Source: JALZAH01 sp051000755 (GTDB taxonomy: Bacteria > Actinomycetota > Acidimicrobiia > Acidimicrobiales > Palsa-688). From it: a stretch of DNA of 64,000 bases. The DNA is taken from NCBI GenBank assembly GCA_051000755.1, contig JBPCNZ010000154.1:1-64000 (forward strand), given 5' to 3'. The translations under genes were made by a program, and so were the position numbers. The stretch's first letter is position 1, and each line of letters opens with the position of its first letter. This document shows, in pieces, positions 50,922 through 62,234 of this stretch. The notes under the pieces were generated by a model. That model was not told the origin of the DNA and searched no databases. It was given only the letters and a program-made list of their open reading frames with translations.

Positions 50922-51911
50922 GTGGCCACCGCTCTCGTGGATCCCCACGGTCGCACCGTTCGGGACCTTCGCATCTCCATCACCGACCGGTGCAACTTTC
51001 GGTGCACCTACTGCATGCCCGAGGAAGGCATGAAGTGGCTGCCGCGCGAGGAACTTCTCAGCTACGAGGAGCTGACCCGGATCGCCAGGGTGTGCGTGGA
51101 GCGGTTCGGCTTCGGGAGCATCCGCCTCACCGGCGGGGAGCCGACGGTGCGGGCCCATCTTCCGGTGCTGATCAGGCGCCTGGCCGACCTCGGCGTCGAC
51201 CTGTCGATGACCACCAACGCCGCCACCCTCGACGTCCTGGCCGCCGACTTGCGCCAAGCCGGCCTGCGGCGGATCAACATCTCGTGTGACTCCCTCAAAC
51301 CCGAGCGGTTTGCGTCGATCACCGCGCGCGACGCTCTGCCCCGCGTGCTGTCGGGCATCGACGCCGCTCTCGCCGCCGGCCTGGATCCGGTCAAGATCAA
51401 CTGTGTTGTGGTGCGGGGGGTCAATGACGACGAGATCGAGGACTTTGCCGCTTTCGGGCGGGAGCGCGGGGTGGAGGTCCGGTTCATCGAATGGATGCCC
51501 CTCGACGGCGACGGCAACTGGACCGGCGGCCAGGTCATGCCGGCCACCGAGATCATCGATCGGATCAATGCCGTCTTCCCTCTGGCCGGGGCCGAGGAAA
51601 ACCGGGGTTCGATGCCGGCCGAACGCTTCACCTATGCGGATGGCAAGGGCCGGATAGGGGTGGTCGCCAGCGTGACCCAGTCGTTCTGCGAATCCTGTGA
51701 CCGGATCCGGCTCACAGCAGAGGGTCAGTTGCGCAACTGCCTGTTCGCCGTCCGGGAATGCGACCTGCGGGCCATCCTGCGCGATGGTGGCAGCGACGAC
51801 GATCTGGCCGCGGCCATCGAAGCGGAGGTGGGCCGCAAGTGGGCCGGCCACTCGATCGGCCAGGTGCACTTCATCCGGCCCAACCGGTCGATGAGCCAGA
51901 TCGGCGGGTGA
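50922..51911 (+). CDS. moaA: GTP 3',8-cyclase MoaA
   Basis: A radical-SAM enzyme that starts molybdenum cofactor synthesis by cyclising GTP. The 329-residue protein has CNFRCTYCMPEEG (CxxxCxxC for the SAM cluster), RLTGGEPTVRA, and the C-terminal second [4Fe-4S] site CESCDRIRLTAEGQLRNCLF. It usually ends in two glycines; here the protein ends SMSQIGG, so the GG tail used by MoaA is present. GTG at 50922 is the start. The 151-base gap downstream, before the first Mo subunit gene, has an A/T-rich TATATT at 51930 but no confident promoter. Confidence 0.96.
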   Translation: MATALVDPHGRTVRDLRISITDRCNFRCTYCMPEEGMKWLPREELLSYEELTRIARVCVERFGFGSIRLTGGEPTVRAHLPVLIRRLADLGVDLSMTTNAATLDVLAADLRQAGLRRINISCDSLKPERFASITARDALPRVLSGIDAALAAGLDPVKINCVVVRGVNDDEIEDFAAFGRERGVEVRFIEWMPLDGDGNWTGGQVMPATEIIDRINAVFPLAGAEENRGSMPAERFTYADGKGRIGVVASVTQSFCESCDRIRLTAEGQLRNCLFAVRECDLRAILRDGGSDDDLAAAIEAEVGRKWAGHSIGQVHFIRPNRSMSQIGG

Positions 51912-52062
51912 CCAAGCGGCGTTTGCGGGTATATTCGGTCAACGAAGAAGCACATGCCGGCCAAGAGACCACCTGACCAACAGGACAGGCTGTCACCACC
52001 CGATCAACCTGGTGTGAGGACGCTGCAAACGTGACCTCGATCATGCTCCTAGGATCCGAGGC

Positions 52063-54327
<2,265 letters not shown>

Positions 54328-54389
54328 GCCGACACCCCAGCACCCGTTTCGTCGTCAATCTGAACCATCCCAAACCAAGGGGGAACCGC

Positions 54390-54859
<470 letters not shown>

Positions 54860-54863
<4 letters not shown>

Positions 54864-57280
54864 CCGCTACCGAGGCACCGCCAGACGAATCTCTGAAGGT
54901 GATGGGCAAGCGCCGGGTCCGCCGCGAGGACCCCGCCCTGCTCTCGGGCGAATCCCGCTACATCGCCGACCTGGTCGTCCCGGGCGCGCTCCATGCGGCC
55001 ATCGTCCGCAGCCCCGTCGCCCACGGCACCATCACCAACATCGACTTCTCCGACGCCCTGGCCATGCCCGGCGTGGTCGCCGCCTTCAGCGGCGAGGACC
55101 TCCAGGGCGACTGGGCCGCGCCGATGCCGTGCGCCTGGCCGGTCACCGAGGACATGAAGAACCCGACCCACTACCCCTTGGCGGTGGGCACGGTCAACTA
55201 CGTCGGCGACGGGGTGGCGGTCGTGCTGGCCAAGACCGAGTACCAGGCCCACGACGCGGCCGATGCCGTCATCGTCGACATCGAGTCCCTGCCGGCGGTG
55301 GTCGATCTCGACGACGCCCTCTCCGACCGGGTGCTGGTCCACGACGACCTCGGCACCAACAAGTGCTACACGTGGGAGCTCTATCCCGACGCCGCCGCCC
55401 TCGAGCAGGCATTCGCCGACGCGGCCCACACGGTCAGCGAGCGTTACGTCCAACAGCGCCTCATCCCCTCGCCGATGGAGACCCGCGGGGTCGTGGTCGT
55501 TCCCCAACCCTTCGGCGGCGACTACACGATCTACTCGTCCACCCAGATCCCTCACATCCTGAAGGTGATGCTGGCTGTGACCACGGGCATCAACGAGACG
55601 CAGCTGCGCGTCGTCGCCCCGTCGGTCGGCGGGGGCTTCGGCGCCAAGCTCAACGTGTACGCCGAAGAGATCCTCGGCGTGGTCCTGGCCAAGAAGCTGC
55701 GCAAGCCCATCCGCTGGATCGAGGAGCGCTCCGAGCACGCCACGGCCACCATCCAGGGTCGGGGTCAGATCCAGAACATCGAGCTGGCCGCCACCGCCGA
55801 CGGCAAGATCACCGGGGTGCGGGTCAAGCTGCTCGCCGACATGGGCGGCTACCTGCAGCTGATCACCCCCGGCATCCCCCTCCTCGGCGGGTTCATCTAC
55901 GGCGGCGTCTATGACATCCCCAACTTCGGCTTCACCTGCACCGGGGTGTTCACCACCAAGACGCCCACCGATGCCTACCGCGGCGCCGGCCGGCCGGAAG
56001 CCACCTACGCCATCGAGCGGGCCATCACCGCCCTGGCCCACGAGATGGACCTCGACCCCGCCGAGCTGCGCCGGCGCAACTTCATCCAGCCCGACCAGTT
56101 CCCCTACTCGGCGGCGGCCGGTCTGGTCTACGACAGCGGCGACTACGAGCCCGCCCTCGACAAGGCCCTCGAGCACGCCCACTACACGGAGTTGCGCGCC
56201 GAACAGCAGCGGCGGCGTGACGCGGGCGACACCAAGCTGGTCGGCATTGGCATCTCGTCGTATTTCGAGATGTGCGGCCTGGCCCCATCCCGGGCCCTCG
56301 GCGGCCTCGGATTCGGCGCCGGTGGTTGGGAGGCGGCCACCGTCCGCATCCAGCCCACGGGCAAGGTCCAGGTGGTCACGGGGACGACCCCCCACGGCCA
56401 GGGACACGAGACGTCGTGGTCGATGATCGTGGCCGACAAGCTCGGGATCAGCCCCGACGACATCGACGTCCTCCACTCCGACACGGCCATATCACCCTTC
56501 GGGCTGGACACCTACGGGTCGCGTTCGCTGGCCGTGGGCGGCACCGCCGTCTACAACGCCACCGACCGTGTCGTCGACAAGGCGGCCAAGCTGGCCGCGC
56601 ACCACATGGAGGTGGCCGAGGAGGACCTGCAGCTTCGGGGCGGGTCGTTCGAGGTCAAGGGCTCGCCCGACCGCAAGATGGCCCTCGCGGAGGTGGCGTT
56701 CGCCGCCTTCACCGCCCACAACCTCCCCGAGGGCATGGAGCCCAACCTGGAGGGGATCAGCCACTGGGACCCACCGAACTTCACCTTCCCCTTCGGCACC
56801 CACATCTGCGTCGTCGAGGTCGACACCGAGACCGGCTCGGTGGACATCGACAAGTACGTCGCCGTCGACGACTGCGGCAACCAGGTCAACCCCCTCATCG
56901 TCGAGGGCCAGCTCCACGGCGGCATCGTCCAGGGTGCGGCCCAGGCTCTCCTCGAGGAGGCCGTCTACGACGAGGACGGCACCCTGCTGACCGCCACGTT
57001 GATGGACTACATGGTCCCCTCGGCCACCGAGTTCCCGAGCTTCACGCTCGACCACACCGTCACCCCCAGCCCCACCAACCCCATGGGCGTCAAGGGCGTC
57101 GGGGAAGCCGGAACCATCGGTGCCGCCCCTGCGGTCATGAACGCCATCATCGATGCCCTGCGACCCCTCGGCATCACCAACATGGAGATGCCCGCGTCCC
57201 CGCAGCGGGTGTGGTACGCCATTCAGGCCGCCGCCGCCGGCGGCTCAGCCAGCTCAAGTGCGAAAGGGGGTGCGGCATGA
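54860..57280 (+). CDS. Molybdenum hydroxylase large subunit, form II (paralogue 2)
   Basis: The 806-residue catalytic subunit resembles the gene at 52063 but is longer. It has GKRRVRREDPALLSGESRYIAD, SVGGGFGAKLNVYAEEILG, DAYRGAGRPEATYAIE, TTPHGQGHETSWSMIV and GVKGVGEAGTIGAA with the catalytic Glu. The loop is again form II. It overlaps the small subunit by ATGA and the FAD subunit by ATGA, so S-L-M are one translational unit, the usual order for this family. Probably the main catalytic subunit; paralogue 1 may give a second substrate range. Substrate cannot be told. Confidence 0.93.
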
Positions 57281-58101
57281 TCCCGTCCGCATTCGACTAC
57301 CAGAGGCCCACATCCCTCGACCAGGCCCTCCAGGCCCTGGCCGACAACGACGAGGACGCCAAGTTGATGGCCGGGGGCCACTCGCTGCTGCCCCTCATGA
57401 AGCTGCGCCTGGCCGCCCCCAGCGTGATCATCGACATCGGCCGCCTCGACGAGCTGAACTACATCAAAGAGGCAGGTGACCGCATCGCCATCGGGGCCCT
57501 GACCCGCCACCACACGGTGCAGGCCAGCGACCTGCTCGGTCGGGAGGTTCCCCTCCTGGCCCACGCCACCGGCAAGGTCGGCGACCCCCAGGTCCGCCAT
57601 CGCGGCACCATCGGCGGGGCCATCGCCCACGGCGACCCGGCCTCGGACCTGCCGGCGGTGATGCTGGCCTTGAACGCCACGTTCACCGTCGTCGGCCCGG
57701 GCGGGGAGCGCCAGATCGAAGCCAACGACTTCTTCGAGGGATTCTTGGAGACGACGCTGGCCGACAACGAGATCCTCACCGAGATCAGCGTCCCGAAGTC
57801 GGCCGGCGCCGGCTGGTCGTTCCAGAAGTTCAACCGCCGGGCCCAGGACTGGGCCATCGTCGGCGTGGCCGCCATCCACAACGGCACCACCGGCGTCGGA
57901 CTGGTCAACATGGGCTCCACCCCCGTGCGGGCGGCCGCCACCGAGGAGGCCCTCGCCGGGGGAGCGTCGGCCGCGGAGGCGGCGGCCAAGGCGGCCGACG
58001 GCCTCGACCCGCCCGCCGACCTCAACGCCAGCGTCGAGTACCGCCAGCACCTGGCCCAGGTGCTCGTCCGGAGGGCGCTGGAGGAAGCCGGGGTCAGCTG
58101 A
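57277..58101 (+). CDS. Molybdenum hydroxylase FAD-binding medium subunit
   Basis: A 274-residue FAD protein of the CoxM/xanthine dehydrogenase FAD-domain family. The two FAD motifs are AGGHSLLPLMKLRL and HRGTIGGAIAHGDPASDLP; LDELNYIKEAGDRIAIGALTRH and FQKFNRRAQDWAIVGVAA are also typical. It passes electrons from the [2Fe-2S] clusters to an acceptor that may be quinone or oxygen. ATG overlaps the large-subunit stop (ATGA), and coxD starts 5 bases after its stop. Confidence 0.95.
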   Translation: MIPSAFDYQRPTSLDQALQALADNDEDAKLMAGGHSLLPLMKLRLAAPSVIIDIGRLDELNYIKEAGDRIAIGALTRHHTVQASDLLGREVPLLAHATGKVGDPQVRHRGTIGGAIAHGDPASDLPAVMLALNATFTVVGPGGERQIEANDFFEGFLETTLADNEILTEISVPKSAGAGWSFQKFNRRAQDWAIVGVAAIHNGTTGVGLVNMGSTPVRAAATEEALAGGASAAEAAAKAADGLDPPADLNASVEYRQHLAQVLVRRALEEAGVS

Positions 58102-58106
58102 GACCG

Positions 58107-59069
58107 TTGGCCTCTGCCGCCGCCACATCCGGACCCGCCGATCCGCCGGCTCTGAGTGTCGAAGACGTCGCTGCAGCTCTCGCCGACCAGGGATACCTGG
58201 CCGACGAGGGCCTGGCCACGTCGATCTTCCTGGCCCTGGTCCTGCACCGGCCTCTCCTGCTCGAAGGGGAGGCCGGGGTGGGCAAGACCGAGGTGGCCAA
58301 GGTCCTCTCGGCCTGGACCGGTGGCCAGCTCCTGCGCCTCCAGTGCTACGAGGGCATCGATGTGGCCCAGGCCGTCTACGAATGGGACTACGCCCGCCAG
58401 TTGTTGCACCTGCGGGCCGCGTCGGTCACCGCCGAGTCGGGTGCGGCTCCGGTGGGCTCAGCGGTGGAGAACGAGCTGTACACCGAGCGGTTCTTGATCC
58501 GCCGGGCCATCCTGGCCGCCATCGACCACGGGGAAGGGCCGCCGCCGGTGTTGCTCATCGACGAGGTCGACCGGGCCGATGACGAGTTCGAGGCGTTCCT
58601 GCTCGAGGTGCTCTCCGAGTACGCGGTGACCGTCCCCGAGCTCGGCACCCTGCGGGCCAAGGTTCCGCCCGTGGTCATCATCACATCGAATAGGACGCGG
58701 GACGTCCATGACGCCCTCAAGCGGCGCTGCCTGTACCACTGGGTGGCCCATCCCGACTTCGAGCGGGAGGTGGCCATCGTCCGCCGCCGGGCCCCCCATG
58801 CCGCTCCGGTCCTGGCCGAGCAGGTCGCCGCCGCGGTGGAGACGGTGCGAGGCATGCACCTCTACAAACCGCCGGGGGTGGCGGAGACCATCGACTGGGC
58901 GGCGGCCCTCGCCGCCCTCGGTCGCACCGAGATCGACGAGCGAAGCATCGACCTGACCCTCGGCACCGTGCTCAAGTACCAGGAGGACCAGGCCCGGGTC
59001 CGGGAGTCGGGGATCGCCGAGCTGGTCCGCTCGGCCCTGCTCCCGAGAGGTTCGGGCCGTGGGCGGTGA
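58107..59069 (+). CDS. coxD: CoxD-like MoxR AAA+ ATPase
   Basis: The 320-residue MoxR ATPase has Walker A GEAGVGKTEVAKVL, Walker B LLIDEVDRADDEFEAFLLEVL and sensor ITSNRTRDVHDALKRR. In CO dehydrogenase clusters CoxD assists building of the active-site metal cluster together with CoxE. The only plausible start is TTG at 58107, five bases after the medium-subunit stop; no strong ribosome site is seen. Its 3' end overlaps the coxE gene by 11 bases. This is the second ATPase/VWA pair in the window. Confidence 0.9.
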   Translation: MASAAATSGPADPPALSVEDVAAALADQGYLADEGLATSIFLALVLHRPLLLEGEAGVGKTEVAKVLSAWTGGQLLRLQCYEGIDVAQAVYEWDYARQLLHLRAASVTAESGAAPVGSAVENELYTERFLIRRAILAAIDHGEGPPPVLLIDEVDRADDEFEAFLLEVLSEYAVTVPELGTLRAKVPPVVIITSNRTRDVHDALKRRCLYHWVAHPDFEREVAIVRRRAPHAAPVLAEQVAAAVETVRGMHLYKPPGVAETIDWAAALAALGRTEIDERSIDLTLGTVLKYQEDQARVRESGIAELVRSALLPRGSGRGR

Positions 59070-60273
59070 CGCCGGGCCGTCAGGCGGGGTGGTCGGGCCG
59101 CCGGGCGGCGTGGTCGGCCCGCCGGGCCCCTCCGGTGGCGGGGAGGTCGACCAGCAGGGCGAGCGGATCGCCGTCGCTTTCGCCCGGGTCCTGACCGGCG
59201 CCGGAGTGTCCGAACCGGTCGGCTCGGTCATCAGCTTCGTTGAGGCTCTCGGCGCCGTCGGGATCGACAGCCGCGACGCCGTCTACTGGGCCGGTCGGGC
59301 CACCCTGATTCGAAGGCCGGAGGACATCGCCCTCTACGACCGAGTCTTCGAGTCGTTCTGGCTGGACCGGGCCACCTGGGTGGCCCTCCCGCCCCCGGGC
59401 TCGCCCATGACCATCGCCTTCGATGACGAGGACGGGACCGAGGATCAAGACGACATCTCCCCCGACGAGGAGGCCAACGATCCCACCGTCAGCGTGCGCT
59501 ACAGCGCCACCGAGGTCCTCCGCAACAAGGATCTGGCTTCCCTCAGCAGGGCCGAATGGACCGAAGCGGCTCGGTTGCTCACGGTCCTGCGCACCACGGC
59601 CGACCTGCGCCGCAGCCGCCGCCTGCGCCGCAGCCGCCACCAACGGGGCCAGCCCGACCTCCGCGGGACCCTACGGCGGGCCATGCGGACCGACGGTGAG
59701 GTCATTCGCCCCGGCCGCAAGGCACCGTCGCAGCGGCCCCGTCGCCTGGTCCTGATCGCCGACGTCTCGGGGTCCATGGAGCCCTACGCCCGGGCCATGC
59801 TGCGCTTCGCCCAGGCCGCCGTCGCGGCCCGGGGCCCCGGGCGGGTCGAGGCCTTTGCCCTCGGCACCCGGTTGACCCGCCTGACCCGCGAGCTCGGCGG
59901 GCGCGATCCCGACATCGCCGTGCGCCGGGCCGCGGCCAGTGTCGTGGACTACTCCGGCGGCACCCGGCTAGGTGCGGGTCTGCGGGAGTTCAACGACCGG
60001 TGGGGAGCCCGGGGCATGGCCCGGGGCTCGGTGGTCGTGATCGTCTCCGACGGATGGGACCGGGGCGACCCCGCGGAGCTCGGCGAGGAGATGGGCCGCC
60101 TCTCCCGGGTGGCCCACCGGGTGGTGTGGGTGAACCCCCTCAAGGCGTCCCCCGGCTACCAACCGTTGGCCCGCGGAATGGCTGCCGCCCTTCCGCATGT
60201 TGACCAGTTCGTGGAAGGGCACTCGCTGGCTGCACTCGAGGAGCTGGCCGTGCTCATTGGAGGTAGACGATGA
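59059..60273 (+). CDS. coxE: CoxE-like VWA-domain protein
   Basis: A 404-residue partner of CoxD. The N-terminus is a glycine/proline-rich imperfect 7-residue repeat (GGVVGPP twice). Then a helical domain leads to the VWA domain at ~230-390: LIADVSGSMEPYARAMLRFAQ holds the DxSGS metal site and VIVSDGWDRGDP the later Asp. Arginine-rich segments (LRRSRRLRRSRHQRG) precede it. GTG at 59059 lies within coxD; the first ~20 residues may not be translated if a later start is used. Its stop overlaps xdhC (ATGA). Confidence 0.88.
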   Translation: MGGDAGPSGGVVGPPGGVVGPPGPSGGGEVDQQGERIAVAFARVLTGAGVSEPVGSVISFVEALGAVGIDSRDAVYWAGRATLIRRPEDIALYDRVFESFWLDRATWVALPPPGSPMTIAFDDEDGTEDQDDISPDEEANDPTVSVRYSATEVLRNKDLASLSRAEWTEAARLLTVLRTTADLRRSRRLRRSRHQRGQPDLRGTLRRAMRTDGEVIRPGRKAPSQRPRRLVLIADVSGSMEPYARAMLRFAQAAVAARGPGRVEAFALGTRLTRLTRELGGRDPDIAVRRAAASVVDYSGGTRLGAGLREFNDRWGARGMARGSVVVIVSDGWDRGDPAELGEEMGRLSRVAHRVVWVNPLKASPGYQPLARGMAAALPHVDQFVEGHSLAALEELAVLIGGRR

Positions 60274-60584
60274 AAGAAGTGCTCGACGACATCGACCGCT
60301 GGCATGCGGAGGGCAAGCGGGTGGCCGTGGCCCGCGTTGTCGGCGTCGAGGGATCCGGGCCCCGCCTGCCGGGCGCCACCATGGTGGTCAGCGAGGCCGG
60401 CGAGGTGGCCGGGTCGGTCTCCGGTGGTTGCGTCGAGGGGGCGGTCGTCACCGAGGCCCTCGACGTCCTCGACGGCAACGGGGCCCGCCTCACCACGTTT
60501 GGCTACTCCGACGACGAGGCGTTCGCGGTGGGCTTGACCTGTGGTGGCACCATCCGCTTGTTCATCGAAGCCTTGGACTGGTGA
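60270..60584 (+). CDS. XdhC/CoxI N-domain protein
   Basis: A 104-residue protein equal to the first half of XdhC, the maturation chaperone of molybdenum hydroxylases: VARVVGVEGSGPRLPGATMVV, SGGCVEGAVV, and GLTCGGTIRLFIEAL with the conserved cysteines. XdhC binds molybdopterin and delivers it with a terminal sulfide or nucleotide. The second half is encoded by the next gene. ATG overlaps the coxE stop. Confidence 0.9.
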   Translation: MKEVLDDIDRWHAEGKRVAVARVVGVEGSGPRLPGATMVVSEAGEVAGSVSGGCVEGAVVTEALDVLDGNGARLTTFGYSDDEAFAVGLTCGGTIRLFIEALDW

Positions 60585-60627
60585 CCCCCGTGGTGCGGGC
60601 CGAATCCGCCGGCGCGGTGGTGCGTCG

Positions 60628-61440
60628 GTGAGCGACCTGTACTCGCTGTTGGCCGCCGCCCTGCGGGCCGAGCAACCGGTTGCCCTGGCCGAGGTCATCG
60701 AGGGCCCCGACGAGATGTTGGGCGCCAAGATGCTGGTCCGCCCCGGAGCCGACCCCGACGCCGTGGGCAGCCTGGGGGATCCCGGCCTCGACCGGGTGGT
60801 GCGCCGCGACGCCCTCGGGGAGCTGGCCGTGGGCGTGACCGCGGCCCGCCACTACGGTCTGCATGGCGAGGCCCGGGACCGGGCCCTGTCGGTGTTCATC
60901 GAGTCGTTCGCCCCCCCGCCGGTGATGATCATCTTCGGCGCCGTGGACTTCACCGCCGCCCTGGCCAAGGTGGCCAAGATCCTCGGTTTCCGGGTCACCG
61001 TGTGCGACGCCCGGCCCGTGTTCGCCACCCCGGCCCGGTTCCCCATGGCCGACGAGGTCGTGGTGGACTGGCCCGACCGGCACCTGGCCAAGGTGGGCGA
61101 TTCGCTCGGGCCCCGCGACGCGGTGTGCGTGTTGACCCATGACCCCAAGTTCGATGTTCCCGCGGTGGTGTCGTCGTTGGCCACCGACGTCGGCTATCTC
61201 GGGGTGATGGGCTCGCGCCGGACCCATGAGGACCGGACCGCCCGCCTGCGCCAGGCCGGGGTGGACGACGCCGGGCTGGACCGGCTCCTCTCACCCATCG
61301 GGCTCGACATCGGGGCCCGCACCCCCGAGGAGACCGGTGTGGCCATCTGCGCCGAGATCATCGCCTTGCGCACCGGCAAGGAGGCGCCTTCGCTTCGGGA
61401 CCGGGCGGGGCCGATCCACTACGACCCGGCGCCGGCGTGA
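60628..61440 (+). CDS. XdhC/CoxF C-domain (Rossmann) protein
   Basis: The 270-residue protein has a divergent XdhC-like first part, then the Rossmann domain of XdhC: MIIFGAVDFTAALAKVAKILGFRVTVCDARP, CVLTHDPKFDVPAV and VGYLGVMGSRRTHEDRTARL, with LSPIGLDIGARTPEETGVAI at the end. With the 104-residue N-domain protein it makes the usual pair of maturation factors. GTG at 60628 is chosen; the longer frame to 60541 overlaps the preceding gene and is not conserved. The 212-base gap that follows holds an inverted repeat. Confidence 0.9.
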   Translation: MSDLYSLLAAALRAEQPVALAEVIEGPDEMLGAKMLVRPGADPDAVGSLGDPGLDRVVRRDALGELAVGVTAARHYGLHGEARDRALSVFIESFAPPPVMIIFGAVDFTAALAKVAKILGFRVTVCDARPVFATPARFPMADEVVVDWPDRHLAKVGDSLGPRDAVCVLTHDPKFDVPAVVSSLATDVGYLGVMGSRRTHEDRTARLRQAGVDDAGLDRLLSPIGLDIGARTPEETGVAICAEIIALRTGKEAPSLRDRAGPIHYDPAPA

Positions 61441-61569
61441 GTCGCCTCCTGGGTGGGTCGGGGCGGGCCGGGCAGGTGGCGGCTGGGGGCGGTGGCGATG
61501 AGCGTGGCGGTGGGCGGTGGGCGGTGGGTGCCCTGGGTCCTGGTGCCCTGGTGGGCGGTTCTCATGGGC

Positions 61570-61595
61570 GATAAAGCGCGCCAGTGCGCTTTATC
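61570..61595. promoter_or_regulatory. Perfect inverted repeat GATAAAGCGC-N6-GCGCTTTATC, candidate operator
   Basis: A perfect 10-base inverted repeat with the spacer GCCAGT lies 57 bases before the mocA-like start, in the only sizeable gap inside the molybdenum gene cluster. Its A/T-rich outer ends stand out from the surrounding G-rich sequence. There is no T run to make it a terminator, so a binding site for a dimeric regulator is the better reading. I cannot assign a regulator family. Confidence 0.55.
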
Positions 61596-61652
61596 ATCCA
61601 CCAGAACGAGGGATTCGCCGATGATGACGGTCGACGAGCGTCTTGCGCAGCC

Positions 61653-62234
61653 ATGACGGAGGCCCTGTCGACCGCGGCGGTGATCCTCGCCGCCGGAGGG
61701 GGGAGCCGATTTGCCGAGAGCCCCGGGGCCGTGGGCCACAAGTTGCTGGCCTCGTGGCGCGGTCGGCCCCTGGTGAGGTGGGCGGTCGACACCGCCGTCG
61801 AGGCGGGCATCGGCCCGGTGTGGGTGGTGACGGGAGCCATCGACCTGACCGGCGTGCTGCCCCCCGAGGTCACGGTGCTGAGCAACCTGGCGTGGGCCGA
61901 TGGGCAGGCCTCGTCGCTGCAGGTGGCGGTCTCCGAGGCCGAGGGCCGAGGCTTGGGCGCCATCGTCATCGGCCTCGCAGATCAGCCTCTCCTGTCGGTC
62001 GAGTCGTGGCGGGCCGTGGCCGCGGCAACCTCGCCGATCGCCGTCGCCACCTACGCACAGCGCCGTCGCAACCCCGTCCGACTGGGTCGCGAGGTGTGGG
62101 GCGAGCTCCCGAAGACTGGCGACGAGGGCGCGAGGGTATTGATCCGGGAGCGCCCCGATCTGGTTTGGGAAGTAGCGTGCAACGGCAATCCGGCTGACAT
62201 TGACACTGTGGAGGATCTGACCCGATGGAGCTGA
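61653..62234 (+). CDS. MocA-like molybdopterin cytidylyltransferase
   Basis: The 193-residue nucleotidyltransferase begins AAVILAAGGGSRFAESPG, close to the LAAGxSxRxG motif of MocA (CTP) rather than LAGGxSxRMG of MobA (GTP). GHKLLASWRGRPLVRWAV, VIGLADQPLLSVESWRAV and NPVRLGREVWGEL complete the family pattern. It would add CMP to molybdopterin for the hydroxylase cofactor. ATG at 61653 opens the conserved region; the longer frame from 61584 starts within the inverted repeat. Its stop overlaps coxG by 10 bases. Confidence 0.85.
   Translation: MTEALSTAAVILAAGGGSRFAESPGAVGHKLLASWRGRPLVRWAVDTAVEAGIGPVWVVTGAIDLTGVLPPEVTVLSNLAWADGQASSLQVAVSEAEGRGLGAIVIGLADQPLLSVESWRAVAAATSPIAVATYAQRRRNPVRLGREVWGELPKTGDEGARVLIRERPDLVWEVACNGNPADIDTVEDLTRWS

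Noticed and set aside
51912..52062. Promoter with TATATT at 51930 ahead of the molybdenum hydroxylase genes
   Set aside because: No matching -35 box at a sensible distance; A/T content alone is not enough.
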